In this document: positions 11,601 through 26,600 of the stretch, one piece after another
Numbering within the stretch: the first letter of the stretch is position 1
How the letters are laid out: each line of letters starts with the position of its first letter
NCBI GenBank assembly: GCA_015143295.1
Contig: CM026554.1
Coordinates: 31,757,531-31,821,530, forward strand
Reading direction: 5' to 3'
Length of the DNA stretch: 64,000 nucleotides
DNA from: Tetracentron sinense
Taxonomy: Eukaryota; Streptophyta; Magnoliopsida; Trochodendrales; Trochodendraceae
Position numbers and translations under genes: made by a program
The notes under the pieces: model-generated
Seen by the model: the letters and a program-made list of their open reading frames with translations, nothing else
Databases searched by the model: none
What the model was told of the DNA's origin: nothing

Positions 11601-14600
11601 TGAGTTCACTTTTGTTGTTTATTTTTTATCATATTGGGTTTGTTTTTTATTTTATGGAGGTCATTCACATTTTTTATAGTGTATACAATGAAATATCCAT
11701 TACTTTCTTTTATCAATAGATATGAATGAAATCTTTTGGATAATAAATTATGCTATTTTTTTTTTTTTATGAAGTAATTTTTTTTTATTTTTTAAACAAT
11801 TTTTTAAAAAATGGATTGAATCTTACGATTTACGATTTGAATCCCGATTTGAATCGAATCGGTCCTAAAACGATTTTACGATTCGATTACGATTTAACAA
11901 CCTTGGCCCATACTAATATAATAGGAGTGAGTAGCCCATATATCATTTCCCTATTATCATTTCCCAAAGATTTTTTAGCCTCCCTTTCCACTTCTCTTCA
12001 CATTTTTGCTTATCACTCTGGTAACTATGCTTTGGACGGCATATGTTGTGCCCAAGGGCCAATAGGCATGGGCAACATAAAATGTTACATCTCAGATTTA
12101 TAGGAAAAACTTGATCCTTAAAGTAATAACAATCAAAGGGCCTTATATACTATTTGGACAGATATTAGATACCAATACACAGGAAATCTCATGTTATTTT
12201 TTATTGAATAAAAAACTGACTTCTTTGGAGAACTATCAGCCATTGCAATTCAACTACCTTGACAAGAGGCAAGAAAATATGACACAAAAGAGCTCTAACT
12301 ATGTATTTAAACATCTCTATGTCTGCCAACTAAAATCTTCCTAAGAACCCAAACAAGTAACCTGACATGTTTTGAACTCTACGAATGCTACAACACTCAC
12401 TTTGTTCATAGGAATCAACCATTATACTCCGCCACCCAACGTTTCAAATTCAAAATCCTTAATTTTAATATTCGTCACTCGACGTTTCAAATTCGAATGT
12501 CTTAATTTTAATATTCATCAATGCGTCAACTATCAATGTGCTGACCTACTTTTAGAAATGTTTAAGAAGAAATAAAGGGCACAAATTCATATTTAATCTA
12601 TGTAGAACTTGTATTCTAAGAAGACCTTTGCCAAGCTCGACTGTTATACTTCTAAACATATTTTTTTTCATTGGTTTTAACATAGTCCTTTTAAAATTTC
12701 TCCATTCAAGTTTGATGGTTATCGGTATTTGAATGCTAAATTCGCCAATGGCCTTGCAGGAATGCACCAATAGAAACCAATTAGAATACTACATATCTCT
12801 ATCCCTCTTAATCGGGTGGTAAACTTCTTTGTTATTTTACTGAAGTCAAGAAGTTGAAGCATAGTAACAAACAGTGAAGCGAAATTGCGAAGCAAAAAGC
12901 AGGAATCAAGGCTCCAAAAATCCTTGGGGATACGAGAAGCAAGAAATGATTAAGCAATCAAGAAACTGCAAAAGAAGCAATCATGGGAACGAACACTTAA
13001 CTATCGGGGAATCTAGCAAGAAGTGAATGGAGGATTAGTGCTATATATGTATGCTTCATTCTTGTAAGAAATCAATGAATCTTTCTTCAGACATTACTTA
13101 TCTCTTAATGTTTAAAGTAACCAAGTCCTGTTTTGCAAGAACCTATTTGGAAGTTTCATTTCACATGAATTAGTAGATATAGCTGAAGCCATGGCATGTC
13201 AATGTTTCCTTTTTCATATGAGATGCCTATACTTAGAAGGAGCTAAGGCTACTACGTTAGATACTGATAGCCAGACACAGAATTCCGTACGGGGGGATGA
13301 TGTCACTTTTAGTACTGATAGCCAGATAGAATTCCGGGTGGGGGGGCATGCGAAGATATAGGAACCTTCGGAGGGAGCACATCCACCACTTTCGGTAGCT
13401 AAGACTACCACTGGCTGGACGAGTAGATAATGAGTTGCCAATCCACATTGGATCGGTTGCTCCGGAATGATTCCCGAAGCACCTACTTTGCATCTTGCCA
13501 TTGCTCTTAGAACCCGAACCAGAAATGCCTGCTGGACAAAAAAGGGCTGACTTTCGTTTGATCCGCGGCTCATATAACCCCAGTTTGGGACAAAGCTAGA
13601 ATGAGGAAGATAAAGGGTAGTGTTCCTACCTCTCCACACCCCTCCCAACCTTAGCCAGACTCTCCACCCGGGGGCATATTCTTGTTAGCCTTAGCATTTT
13701 TTAATACAAGGAGAATATATTGGTAGTGTAAAATCCATAGTTGTCGGGAAGCTATGTACAGGGTGGGAAGCTTGTTTCCTAAACTCGCTTTGTAGGAAGC
13801 TCGCTTCCTCGGACAAACTCGATTCCTAGGAAGCGAGCTTCCATCACGTCTCATTTAATAGTCAAACAGAGTTGTATGTATGAAGTGATATGGTAGACCA
13901 CAGTCTATAGCCTAGGGTGTAAACTCTAAGCAAGTATCGTCGGTTTGAAACCTAAGGCACCTACTTTTCCACAAAATCTCATCTAAGATTTTTTTTTTTT
14001 TAATCGGTAATAGCAATTTTATAATCAGAAAGGAGATTCACAAATTATGAATCCCCAAGATACAATACAGAAACTAATCACAACACAAATACAAAAAAAA
14101 AAAAAAAACTCTCCCCTGTCACGACTACGATATAACCTCATTAAACCCTATCTCGACCAAGTCAAACTTCGCGGAGACCCAATCTCGCAACAACGCGTGT
14201 GAGTGAAAACTCACTCTCTCCCAGGTCAACACGGAATTCTCGAACACCCTCCTGTTCCGCTCTTTCCACAAGGACCATGAAACTATCCCTGGGATAAAGG
14301 TCCATACGAGATCCACCAGGCTATCTAACCAGACTGAGAGCCAACCGGAAAGCAATGCCTGATAAGCTGCGGGAAACACCCACGTGACCCCAAGCTGAGA
14401 CTGAAAATACCACCAAAGCCTCTTCGCAAACGGGCATAAATAACATAATAAGAATGAGTAGCCTATATCTTATTTCTCGCTTCCCGTTTCCTATGGTTTT
14501 TTTGAGTCTCGCTTCTTGCTTCTCGTTTTCGCTTCTCACTCTGGTAACTATGGTAAAATCACTGTGAATATGTCTTTCAAATGAAAGAATAACAAAATAA

Positions 14601-17600
14601 AAATAAAAAATAGAGAAAATAAATATGAAATTGGTTATAAATTAATTAGTTATTCATTCTATCTCATGTTTCCCTCACGATTCTCGCATGATTCTGATAA
14701 TCGCTTCACCTATCAAAGAGTGTTTCCCAAGCACTTCCCGGAAATTGGGGAAGCCGATTTGAATTTGCTTCCCAAATGCGCTTCCCTTCCCTGGAAGCGA
14801 GCTTCTCACCTTCGACATATCTTCCCTACAACAATAAGTTAAAGCATATGTGACTCATCAATGCTGGGAAGGATTGACTCACCAATCTGATTGTAAGATG
14901 CTGAGAACCAAGAGCAGAACACAAAATGGCTAGGCTTTCAGCTGTTTTGTGAATTAGAGGTAACTAATGAGAGATGGCTTTGACAAGGGATGACTTTGTG
15001 AGAAATGGAGGTGAGGGAGAGAGAGAGAGAGAGAGAGAGCAATCAAAGTTTGTGTTACAGAAAGCTATAATGCAGTTAGTATTATACAATTAAAATCTAT
15101 TATCTATATAACAGAAAGGGCAAACATACCGTCATATCAAATAAAAATGGATGAAGTACACATACTAATGTAAATATTATTAGATATCTCCTTGTATAAT
15201 AGTACATTTTTAAACATCAAACTGATAGAGCATTTAATTTCATCAGTTAGAAGTATTTTCAAAACATGAAAAGATAAGAGGAACGAATTAACTCAAGAAA
15301 TATGGACATCATAGAATGGTAGAATTTACAGAAGTTACCTGTCGAAGGATGTAATCATAACCAAAACTTGTTGTTACATCTCTTGACATGTAGTTGTACA
15401 TGAAATCTGATGCTAGAGAAACCTGAATGGAAGATATCAATATGAGAAAACAGAAAAACGTAGCAAGAACACAGTTGATACAAAATTCTATGATAGTTCA
15501 ACTTTCTTACCTTCTCAGATACCTTCTGAACATAACTCAGAGCAACCATTCCAGTGCTGGCAACTTGCCCTGTTGCAACCTGAAGGGTGAAATTTAAACT
15601 TCACTACAGTGAAAATTGCTATAGTAGCAAATCAAATACATTTCCTTTATAATAGATTTACAACACGCTCAGTCAGCACCAAACACATTAAAACAATCTG
15701 CTTTCAATTTAAAATTTTAGATGAAACTCCAAAAATTTTGCAGAAAATTTCTAACGAAGTTAGGAAAATAAGTTGCCACTTTGCAACTTGAAGCGAAGTT
15801 GATAACAGCGTAGATACAATTCAATGTATCAGCGTAGATACAATTCAATGTATATTCTTTTGTGTTACCCATACAAATATATGACATTAATTTGATCATC
15901 TAATTGTTAAACCATCTCAAATTTTATAAGCATGAAACCCACATTTATTAGGCATTCACATTCATTAAAATGAAAAAAATTATGCCACACATATTCCGCA
16001 TATTGAGATCATTGCCTAACATCCAAATTTAGGCTCTTGATAGAAGCTTAAATCGTTTATAAACATTCTGGTTTCTGTCTATTAATTAATCGAAGGAGTA
16101 ACTTTCAATTTTACTAATCTTGATCAGTAAGCATGTGATCACATGTTTGGAATACATGTCAATATTGCATTATGTATACTTATCTTTACCTGTTATATGT
16201 TCTACCAAAAAAAGGAGTGTTTTACAAGGAGTGACAAATAACAATAAATGTTTGTATCCAACAGAGTGTGTTATTCTTGTGTGTGGCACTGCTTGTTTAG
16301 TACTTGATTGACGAATCATGTAATAGATTAATCATTGTAGTTATTTGTTGAAAACTAAATAATAAATGTTCTAACATTATCTTTGATTGTCAATTTTTTA
16401 CTCATTTAGTGTTGTTTGTAATATTTATGCTTTCATATTTAATTTTTCTCTCTGCAGCATTCTTCAAAATTTTGAAATATAATTATTTTAAAATAAAATA
16501 AATTAAAGTATCCTCGAATCTTATTTTCAATTTCTGGGGTTAGCCGAATCTAACGTCTCGCATTCAAGTCGGACTCCGACACTCGAGTTTGAATCTATGC
16601 AACATAGTCAAGAGAAGATTGCTCAGAAGTTGGAGACTACTCCTTACATTAGTAATGCAGATCAGGTTATTGATGTTCTAATTGAATAATTTGGTTCGTC
16701 GAAAGTTCATGTGTTCTTAGTCAAGCCGGGTGTGATTGATATCTATGCTCCAGCTTGGGGGAGAGTATAGAGAAATAAGTTGTATTACTTCTTTATGTCT
16801 TGTTATACTCTTTTGTGTCTCTAAGGCTATAGGAGCCAATGAATCTATTCATATATAATACAATTAAGTATATGTTGGGAGACATGCATTTTAGCTTCTT
16901 TTATCCCATCTATCTTCCTTCTATCTAAACTTAACAGTTTGACATTTATGGTTATTTTGATGCAGATTAGGCTGGTTCATCAACTGGTCTTCTTTTCACT
17001 TCTGCCCCTTTTTTAAACTTTTATTACTGTGACTTAGTGACATGCAAAAATACGAAGCATACCATCGTGGCCGAATCGAGTGCCGATCTTAAACAAAACA
17101 AAAAAATCGAGTGCCGAGGCAAAGTATCGTGCTATGGCTCACACAACCTGTCAATTATTGAAATTGAAGACTTCCCTTTCTGAACTTGGATTTTCAATTG
17201 CATCTCCTATTCCTCTATCGTGATAATTACACAATGATCCACATGGCATCCAATTCTGTGCATCATGAACGTTTGAGGTAGACATTCTTCATTTGAGAGA
17301 AAGTTACAGTTGGATTAATCTCTTCTGTGTATCTTTACATATCTTAGCAGCATGCAGATATCTTTATGAACGGTCTTAGACGCACTTATATTCAAGAACT
17401 ATTGGTCAAGCATGCATGATTGGCATCCATGCTATAGCTTGAGGGGGAGTAATGTGGGAAAAGATAGCATTTCTTTTCTGGTATTATCAGTAGCATTCTT
17501 TAAATTCTCCTTTATGTGTAATTATGATTAGTGAGATTCATTAATAAAAGTTGGATGTCCTACATGGGGATATAATTTATCCACTCCATCTTTTCTCTTC

Positions 17601-20600
17601 TATATTTCAACAGAAACCACGGATCACTAAAGACAATCTAGGAGATGCAAAATTATAGAAGTCCATAAAAATGCAAAATTCCTTCAACCTTGAAATTGCA
17701 CACCAAAGTTTGTCCAAAATCCACCACATCCCATGGTCAAGCATGTGTACTGAAATCAACCAAGTCCACCAAATGCCAAAATCTAACAAATCTTCAAATT
17801 GCACACCCAAAGTCGGACCATAATCCATCATGTCCTAAGAAGCATGTGTACTAATATAAACTTGATCACCTTGGAGTGAGAAGATCATTTCCCTTTCATA
17901 AAGCATGACAATTTGGAAAGGAGGATACTTGTGACAGAAGATCATGAAAGAGAAATAATTAGCTGTTGTCCCTAGCAATACCTCAACATATCACCATATT
18001 AGAGATGCACGATGAGTCTCTATTTCATACTTCGTGAGTGACGTGCATCCCTAGCCCTAAATGATCATGCTTGTGCAAATCATACTCTTTGTACTTAATA
18101 ATGCATCGAAGAACGAAAGATGACTACAACACTTGGTGAGCAGCAGACAATAAGTTTCTACTAATTAACTGAAACTAAATTATCAAAGCAGTCGTAAAGG
18201 CGACTAAAATTGCTAATCCTTAGGTCAAACATTTATGTCATGGTTCCTTACTTCGACAGAGTGCAAATATCTAAGTTAAACCCATTTAGATACTTTTTCA
18301 GACCTATTGCCAATACTAAGTAGCAGTCAAAAATGGGTATCCATTTTTCATGATATTATGCATGGATCAGATATATCAGGGGCAATTCCTCAAAAAAAAA
18401 AATGATGTCTTCCACAATGGGTTCTAATAAGTGAGATTTCGAGTGAGTCAACACCTTCACTAATCACATCTAAACCTGCAGAATCACCTTCGAGATTCAT
18501 CACCAAGAACCCAACCTTCTCTCCTGAGCCCGTACTACCTAAGGTATCCATGTGCACTCCTCTCATGGAAAGAAAGGCTGCTCCACCAAAGGTCTCACTC
18601 TCTGCCGTCCCAAAACTGGAACCGAAGATTTCCTAGGATCTGTTGACCAAAGTGTGTGTTTGGTTGTTCAACATGCTTATGTCAATCTTAAATATACTTT
18701 GTTAGATATTTAGTTAGTTCCAAAATGCATGACAAGTGCAAGAAAAAACTCAATACCTGATAAAACAACTAGAAACAGATACTTGGGAAACAGAGAGGCC
18801 AGCTGGAATTAGAACTCAAAATATAAAAAGTGAAATTTTTCTCTCAAATCAAATCATATACATTATAAACCGATGGAAGAATGGCAAAATTTCACTGTTA
18901 GTTACATTTATTCACTTAAAACAATATTGAGGAAATTAAAGTCCCAATAAAATAGACAACTAGTGTCATGGGTATGCTCCTTGTGGTCGTGTGTTCAACT
19001 CCCACTCCTCGACTTACCCTGGTATCCGTAAGGAAAATTCTAGGTGGATTGATGCAGATACCCAAAGGGACTAGTCCTTGGCTCGAAGGTTTTGGGACAC
19101 CCTCCATTACCAAAATAAATATATATACTGTTAAGATGTTTTACACATGCAGGGGGTGGGCACACATCAAATGAAATCCATCTACATCATCTCTTATGCC
19201 AGAAAGAAACAAAATCCAATGAGAATTTTGTGAAATAGAACTTTACGCCGACCAATTGCCATAACTGACTGTGATGGCTACAACTACTTGGATTGATATT
19301 TGGGAGATGGATATCCACTATTTGGGCTCATCACATGATGGGGTCCAAATCTCATGAATGGGCACCATGGACACTGGTAAGTTATGGGTAGATTTTGCTA
19401 ATGGTCTACCAAACAGAGGCCTTCAGTTCCTATTGTTTTTTTCTTGAGTTTAAATATGAGCCAGAGCTACGCTTCAAAATCATTGGATGGAGCTCCTCTT
19501 TTCATTGTAAACCAGTGGTAGTTTATAAATATGAGGGATATCTTTTTGCATAATTGCCACTCTATTTCGGAATTATTACAGAACTGCCATCATGCTTTGC
19601 TTTGAGAGCTCCGTCAAGAGCTTTGAAGTGGATATCCGGCTCATATTTAAACTTTTTTCCCTTGTGGTATGGGACAATACTAGAAGAAAGAAAAGGATTT
19701 GACAGACACAATCTCTCTTTAATATATTGACCGGGAATTTTGATGCACAACCTCCCTTGTGACACAATGCATAATATGCGTTAAAAAAACAGCAAACAAC
19801 CTCATAGATCAATATTTCCTGGTAGCCACTAAGTCACAAATAAAGATATGAGAGAATGACAGATAGCAGATTATTATGCTTCAAACAATTTACGCAGGTG
19901 AGAAACAAACTATAATACCATCTTGTCTGAATTGTATCGACCAGCAAAACCAATACCAGACTTCCGATGTTGGCCAGCCCAAAACACTTCACCGCCCAAA
20001 GATAGATGTGGGGTTACACTCTACAAAAAAAATGAACTTTTAACAAGGAAACGAATGCTCACATATTAAGGAGTGCACCCCTTTCAACAAGAGAGAGAGA
20101 GATACCATTTGCGATGAAAGAAGATCTATAAAAGTATATAATTCCAGAGGCGTGCTAACCCAACTCTCAGGCATTCCTTACTCAGCCAAAAACCAACACC
20201 TGTCCTTGCTTTAACAGGTGTTGGTTTTTGGCTCAGAGTAGGGAATGCCTAAGAATAGGGCTAGTACACCTCATACTTTCAGGATAAACGAACAGCAAAG
20301 GACTTTACCGATGCCTATAACTAAATCAATGTTACACAAACTAGAAAGATTTAGAAGTTGATAAAAAGTACTAAAAAATGCCTTAATTCATAAATATATA
20401 TACATATACATATATCTACATAAAGAAAACAGATGATAATAAAAATTTCAGAAAACGGTGTAAATGTAAGAGATCCATTACTTGCTCTTTTAATGTATGC
20501 TTACTGCCAGCTATATTGTGCGGATTCTTTAAGCCACCAAGAGTGTCGTGTGTCGAAAGACTCGAAACATGTGGACAGGGATTCATACACGAACCTAGCT

Positions 20601-23600
20601 CAGACATGTCTACCATGACTCATATCAATAAGAAACCATGCATTTTGAACACAGATTAATACGGACAGGGTATCAAACCATGCATTTTGAACACAGATTA
20701 ATACGGACAGGCTTGATACCCATGAACATTTAGAGTTGATTATGCATAAAATGACATAAAATTGCATATAACTAGCATTAATTTCAGCAAATTCTTTCTA
20801 ATTATCATCATCAAAAATATAGACCGACAGAAAAAGAGGAGAACCATGGTCCATTTTTTCTAAACAAAGAAAGAATAGGAGGAATTAGCGGTCCCTAGAA
20901 TAGAAAAGGAAGGCAGAGAGAGAGAGGATCATTTAATATATGCACCCAAATCTTTTTCTTTTTTTTTTTTTTGGGGGGGGGGGGTTCATGATGTTCAACA
21001 TCCCGTATCTGAATCCTACACTTGTGTCTGCGTCTGTGCTACGTAGCTTACTGGGCATGGAAGTTTCTAATCATACCAGCCCTGCATTTTCATAGGATAG
21101 GGTTGAGGTTTTGGCCCATAAGTAGAGTTCAGTTTGAGTTCCCCAGGTACATCAGATACCACCTACCTATTATAAATTTATAATAATAATCATTTATGAC
21201 TACATATATAACTATGAATTCTAATTTTTTAAGATTAGTACAGTTTAAAAATAGCTAATTGAACTTTTTTATTATTAAAGGTTTAGTGTTGAGGATTCCT
21301 AGTGGGTTGGGTCCAGATTTTCTCACTGTGCCAGTTCGCAACTCTACCCTCCAACTTGTTGCACCCCTACCTTAATTAAAATCAGGCATAATAAAGTAGC
21401 TAATGATGGTTTTCTCCCACTTGTGCATACAGATATAATTGGGGGCAAAGGGTCATCACAAGCGCCTTATAAAATGACAGGTTTAAATAATTCACAAAGA
21501 AACAATTTTTGTGATTATGCGTGATATTTTATTTATTATTTAAATACACTGGAAACCAGTGTAGTCAAGGCATCGCCTAGGCGATTTTGGGCCTCTGTCG
21601 CCTAGGCGCCCCTCTAGGCGGGCGATTCTACAAAAAAGTTTTTTTTTTTTTTTTTTGCTTTAAAAAATTCCAAAATTTCCTAATAAATAAATAAAAAATA
21701 TAAAAACATGAAATAAAGTAGAAATAAGATTCTAAATCGTTTTTTTCACTAAAAATATCAATTTTTTTCACTAAAAATATCGTTTTCGATGCAAGACGCA
21801 CTTCGTGCGTCGCAGGGGGGCGCTGCCCCCCCTGCCACCCCCCCGGGCAATCGTAGGGGGCTCTGCCTAATATTATACATGGACAATGACACGAATTTGG
21901 GTATTTTACCCAGATTTTGAAGTGTTTAATACTCCACTATGTTAACATGTCTTTGGTTATGTGATGAATGCTTGTAATAGACTTTTTATTTTATGTTTTT
22001 GTGGAATGTGGGTGTGGAGTTTTGATCTTTTGGATGTTATATATATACGTGATATATATATAATTATATATATATTTATATTAAATTTATCGCCTAGGCC
22101 ACGCCTAGGCGTTGCCTAGGCAACGCCTCGCCTAGCCGGGGCTAATCGCCTAGACGCCTTGACTACACTGCTGGAAACCCGCTTACACAATTTGTGTTAC
22201 CGACACTAACGAAAAAAAGGAAACCAAAACAGATTATTTTTCTAATTTTCTCTAACTTCAGAGAGCAAATAATCTGCATGCATCTGTTTAACTCAAAGGT
22301 CATGAACTTTCAACAGTTCAGTGAGAAACAAGACAGTTTGACCAGCTTGCCACCCAAAAACTAGTTAACAACTTTAAGCTGTGACGACCATGGGACCTAA
22401 TGGTTAAACATCTAACCAGGTGGTGTTCTAAAATATTTGAAAAATGCCGTCTTCTCTTAATACTGATCAGTGTATTCAACTCTTTCAAAAAAAAAATTGG
22501 CCTGGGTGGTAATTTCATTTTTCCAGTCGCTAAAAAAAGAAAAAACATATTATGATTTATGTATTTCTTCCAATAATTTTGAAGTCTTCTAAATGCAAAC
22601 CATCTGGGTATGGAAGGGGGAACTTACTAACTTAACGGTACAGCGTTAACAAGGCTTCAAAAGTTAATGGAGCTCAGTAAGCACCAATTTTTTATGTGCT
22701 CGGGTATCAAATCAGGAAGGATCAGAACAATCCTTGGTAAGGACATGTGTTTCAGTGTCAGACATGGGCACAAAGTACTGGACAAAATACAACCAAAATA
22801 TCGACTTCCCAAATCGTTGCTGCAGTATGAGGTAATCATCTGTAAATTGTAGTTAAAAAGTATCCAAAGACTCCATACATGGAAATGCCTTGAAAATATG
22901 CATTTGTTGTGTTTGTACTGTGTACTGTGTAGTATCAGATGACAGGTACAAATAAAGGTTTAAAACAAGAACCGGGTGTTTTAATCTACTCTTTTGCATT
23001 GGACCGCGTCATTTACAAGACTAGAGAACAACTTTTCAATACATGAATCAAGGTTAAATTAGATAAAATAGAGGAAACACACCCAAGGTCTCTACTACCA
23101 TAGGGTGCTGCTACATTTTTAGCTAGGAGAGAAAAGTAACACAAGGTACAGATTACAAATGCCTAAACTCCACCTCAGTAGGAGTTGATACACGCAATGT
23201 TATCCTTCGAATCAATGGTGCACCTTTTCAATGGAGAATACTTCAGAGAATGTTTCAACACATTAGAATTGCAATAATGCACTAGCAATATTACTTGGAG
23301 AAAGGTTGGAAGAACCACACCTCTACGCTCACGTCAATTTTTTTTTAATGTACTTAGGGTGGAGGCTTGGAGGTCTATATATAGAATAGAGACTAGACCA
23401 AAGGTCTCATTAAAAGGATAGACCAGATGTCTCATTAAGAGGCTAAGCTAAACGTCTCATCAAGACAACTTGCCTATACTTGAAGCTTCTCATTATTCTC
23501 CATAGTAATTGAAGGATCCATTGGGTGAGAGATGTGAGAATTATTCTCAACCCTTAGATCCAGATAAACCATCATTTCTAGATATTGGTTGTACACCTTT

Positions 23601-26600
23601 ATCCATTCTTTGTCTAATCTTCATGCTTGCAATTAAAACACTTGACCATTTTTCAAGGAAAAAATGTAAAACTTTTTAAGGAAAAAAAAAGTGTAGATCC
23701 TTGTGGCCATCAAGGATCTACACTTTTCAATAAACTTTGATGTTGAAAACTTTCAGAAAGATGCATGGAGGTACGCACAAGGAATTAGGCTATGAAATAA
23801 AGAAGGCACCCCATATAGACCTTTTGTAATCGATCACGATCTAACTCCCACGAAGTCCAATATGTCCCTTGCAGTATTCTATGTTTGACCAATCAAAACT
23901 TCGAAAAATCAGACAAACCAATTGCTCAGCCCTTAGGTTCTAGATGTCCCCTAAGGACAAGGTTAGACATACATCATTCATATGCAAACTTCATAGAGCG
24001 TAAGGGAGCTAATAGCACATGCATGCGGCATGCCAAGGCCCTACACTTTTGATCTTAAATCACGGCTATCATCATGGATCCTTCAATAACAAAAGGAAAG
24101 CACTCACAAGTCACTAATCCAGCAACTAAAAACTAGCTAAAAGAACTAAATTCAAGAAAATCTGTCAAGTATCCTTGTTGTTGCTATTATTATTTCATGA
24201 TCCACTTGCACCCTTTAAATAGACCTCTTAACAACCACCCTAATAATGACATGCATTAGAAACAAAAGTCTTTACTCTAGTCAGCCTAGAATACACAAAC
24301 ATACAAATACCTATGCAGCTAACTTGCATCATTAACTATAGTCAACATAGAAGACTGAAATATTTACTTTTTCCTATGTAACTAACTTATCTTGAACTCT
24401 CCCACCTAGAAATCAGAGCAAATTTTGGAAATTTCTAGTTAAAGCACAAAAATTACAATGATGTTTGACTATGAGCAGAACAAGTAATTTTCTGCTGCTT
24501 GATGATGGCATTCCACTAATCTTGATCAAATTGAGATTTTAAACACTTTTAGTAGATTCTCCAAGCTTCCACGTATCCAAAAAAGAGCCTAATCCAACAG
24601 TTAAATATTAAAGAAAATCAATCAAACTACTAAATTATTTTTATTCCTCTTCTTAGATTTAGTAGTCTTCTGTAATATGTTTATATCACTCTCCCCCACT
24701 AGCCCCCGTACAGCCGTACTCACTATGTGGTGCTGGTGGTGCATCTGATGTATCACCATACACTTTCTTGAATTGCGAGCATTGCGCCCCCCTAGAACTC
24801 AGTCTCATGACTCATTCCCAGCCACATTGTAGATTTATCAAAGATTCAAAGTCACATACTCTGCAAAAATGACACTAACATGAAACCTAATAAACATACA
24901 CCTACATTGAACCCAAATTTAGCACATAAATCTAAATTAATTATATCTAATAAACATATACTTTACATATATTATAATAACAATAACACTAGAAGAATGT
25001 AGAATAATCAAAGAAAATAGAAACATAAATTTATAAAGATCCAGGTTTTTCTTTTTATTAAGATAGAATCTTAAAAACAGAAAATGAACACTCCAATAGT
25101 TCAATCATCAATGAATACATACTTGTCAGCTTTTATTGGAAGAAGGCAATTTGAGTCAAGATGTTCCTCACAGCCATATACTCGATCTTGTAGAAGACAG
25201 GATATTGGCATAACTTTTGATTATTTTAGATTTTCAATAAACAGATGTACTAATAACTCATATATATAGTTGTATCATATGTGTTTGTGACTTCGTGTAC
25301 GTTATAATCAAGGTTGTTAAATCGTAATCGAATCGTAAAATCGTTTTAAGACCGATTCGATTCAAATCGGGATTCAAATCGTAAATCGTAAGATTCAATC
25401 CATCTTTTAAAAAATACAAAAAATTACTTAATACATCAAAAAAATAGAATAATCTATCATCAAAAAGATTTCATTCATATATATTTCTATTGATGAAAGA
25501 AAGTAATAAACATTTCATTGCATATACTATAAAAAACGCGAATGAGCTCCATAAAATGAAAAAAAAAAAAAACAATAACATTAAAGATAAATCAACAAAA
25601 GTAAACTCATATAATCATGTTGTATGAGATCAAGTATCAAAAGACTTGAATAATTATAAAGACTAAAAAAATAAACTATCAAGTTTTCCCAAAATCTAAC
25701 TTCATCATCTTTCTTCTTCCTCCTTTTTTTTCCTCCCGTTTCACAGCATGTCAACAATAGAGAGAGAACCCAAATAGGGGTTTTGGCATGTCCGTAAGAA
25801 GGGTGTTCCTGTTGTTTCTTTCTTCTTAAAAGACATAAAGTATCTTTTGAAAATCAAAAGAATAACAAATATTTAAACTCATATATATAGTTGTATCATA
25901 TGTGTTTGTGACTTCGTGTACGTTATAAACTTATAATTAGTTAATGTTATCTTATTACTTGATTACATATATAATGACTAACAGTTGTGTGTTAACATTT
26001 TTATTAATTTGCTTGTAGTTTTCTTTTTTGTATTTTTTTGGGATTGTTTTTCGGTTTTTTTTTTTTAAATGTGGGCTGACCATTAATTTTCGAACCATAA
26101 TGTCCATTACATAACGGTTTCAGCTGGGACCCATATGGATCCCGACAAGATGGAGGTCTATCACCCATATGAAGGTCTTGTCTATGATACTTTGAAATCT
26201 AGCATGTTTTTGCCTTTTCTAACTGCTGTAAAGTGATGCTAACAAACTTTTGGTATTGTTATTATGTAGGAGGCGCACATAGCAACTAATTATGACTCCC
26301 ATACGATGTATCTATGTAAGAGGAGAGGGGGGGAGAGAGAGAGAGAGGAATGGCGGAATAGGATTTGCGTAGCCAACCCATATAGTAGGGATATCTCTTT
26401 GATGATAATGAAGATAATATAGCTCACAAAGGACTGAGTCACACCCCATGCCAACCACCACATAGACACACAAACGCATAGATAGATAGAATATTAGATT
26501 GGATAACATCATAACAACCAGTCAAAATATTCCGCATGTTGAGAGTGAAATCATGATGACAAACATTTATAAAAAGCGGCATCCCATCAAATAGAAAATC

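Noticed and set aside
11750-12103. 117-codon plus-strand frame
   Set aside because: It crosses the boundary of MITE B and MITE A and is therefore composite transposon sequence.
13214-13648. 144-codon minus-strand frame as a host gene
   Set aside because: It lies in a TOM40 intron within a composition-shifted block that looks organellar. No known domain and no splice context.
26115-26230. Plus-strand coding-like stretch in intron 6
   Set aside because: Short, antisense to TOM40, no family recognised and no supporting splice sites.
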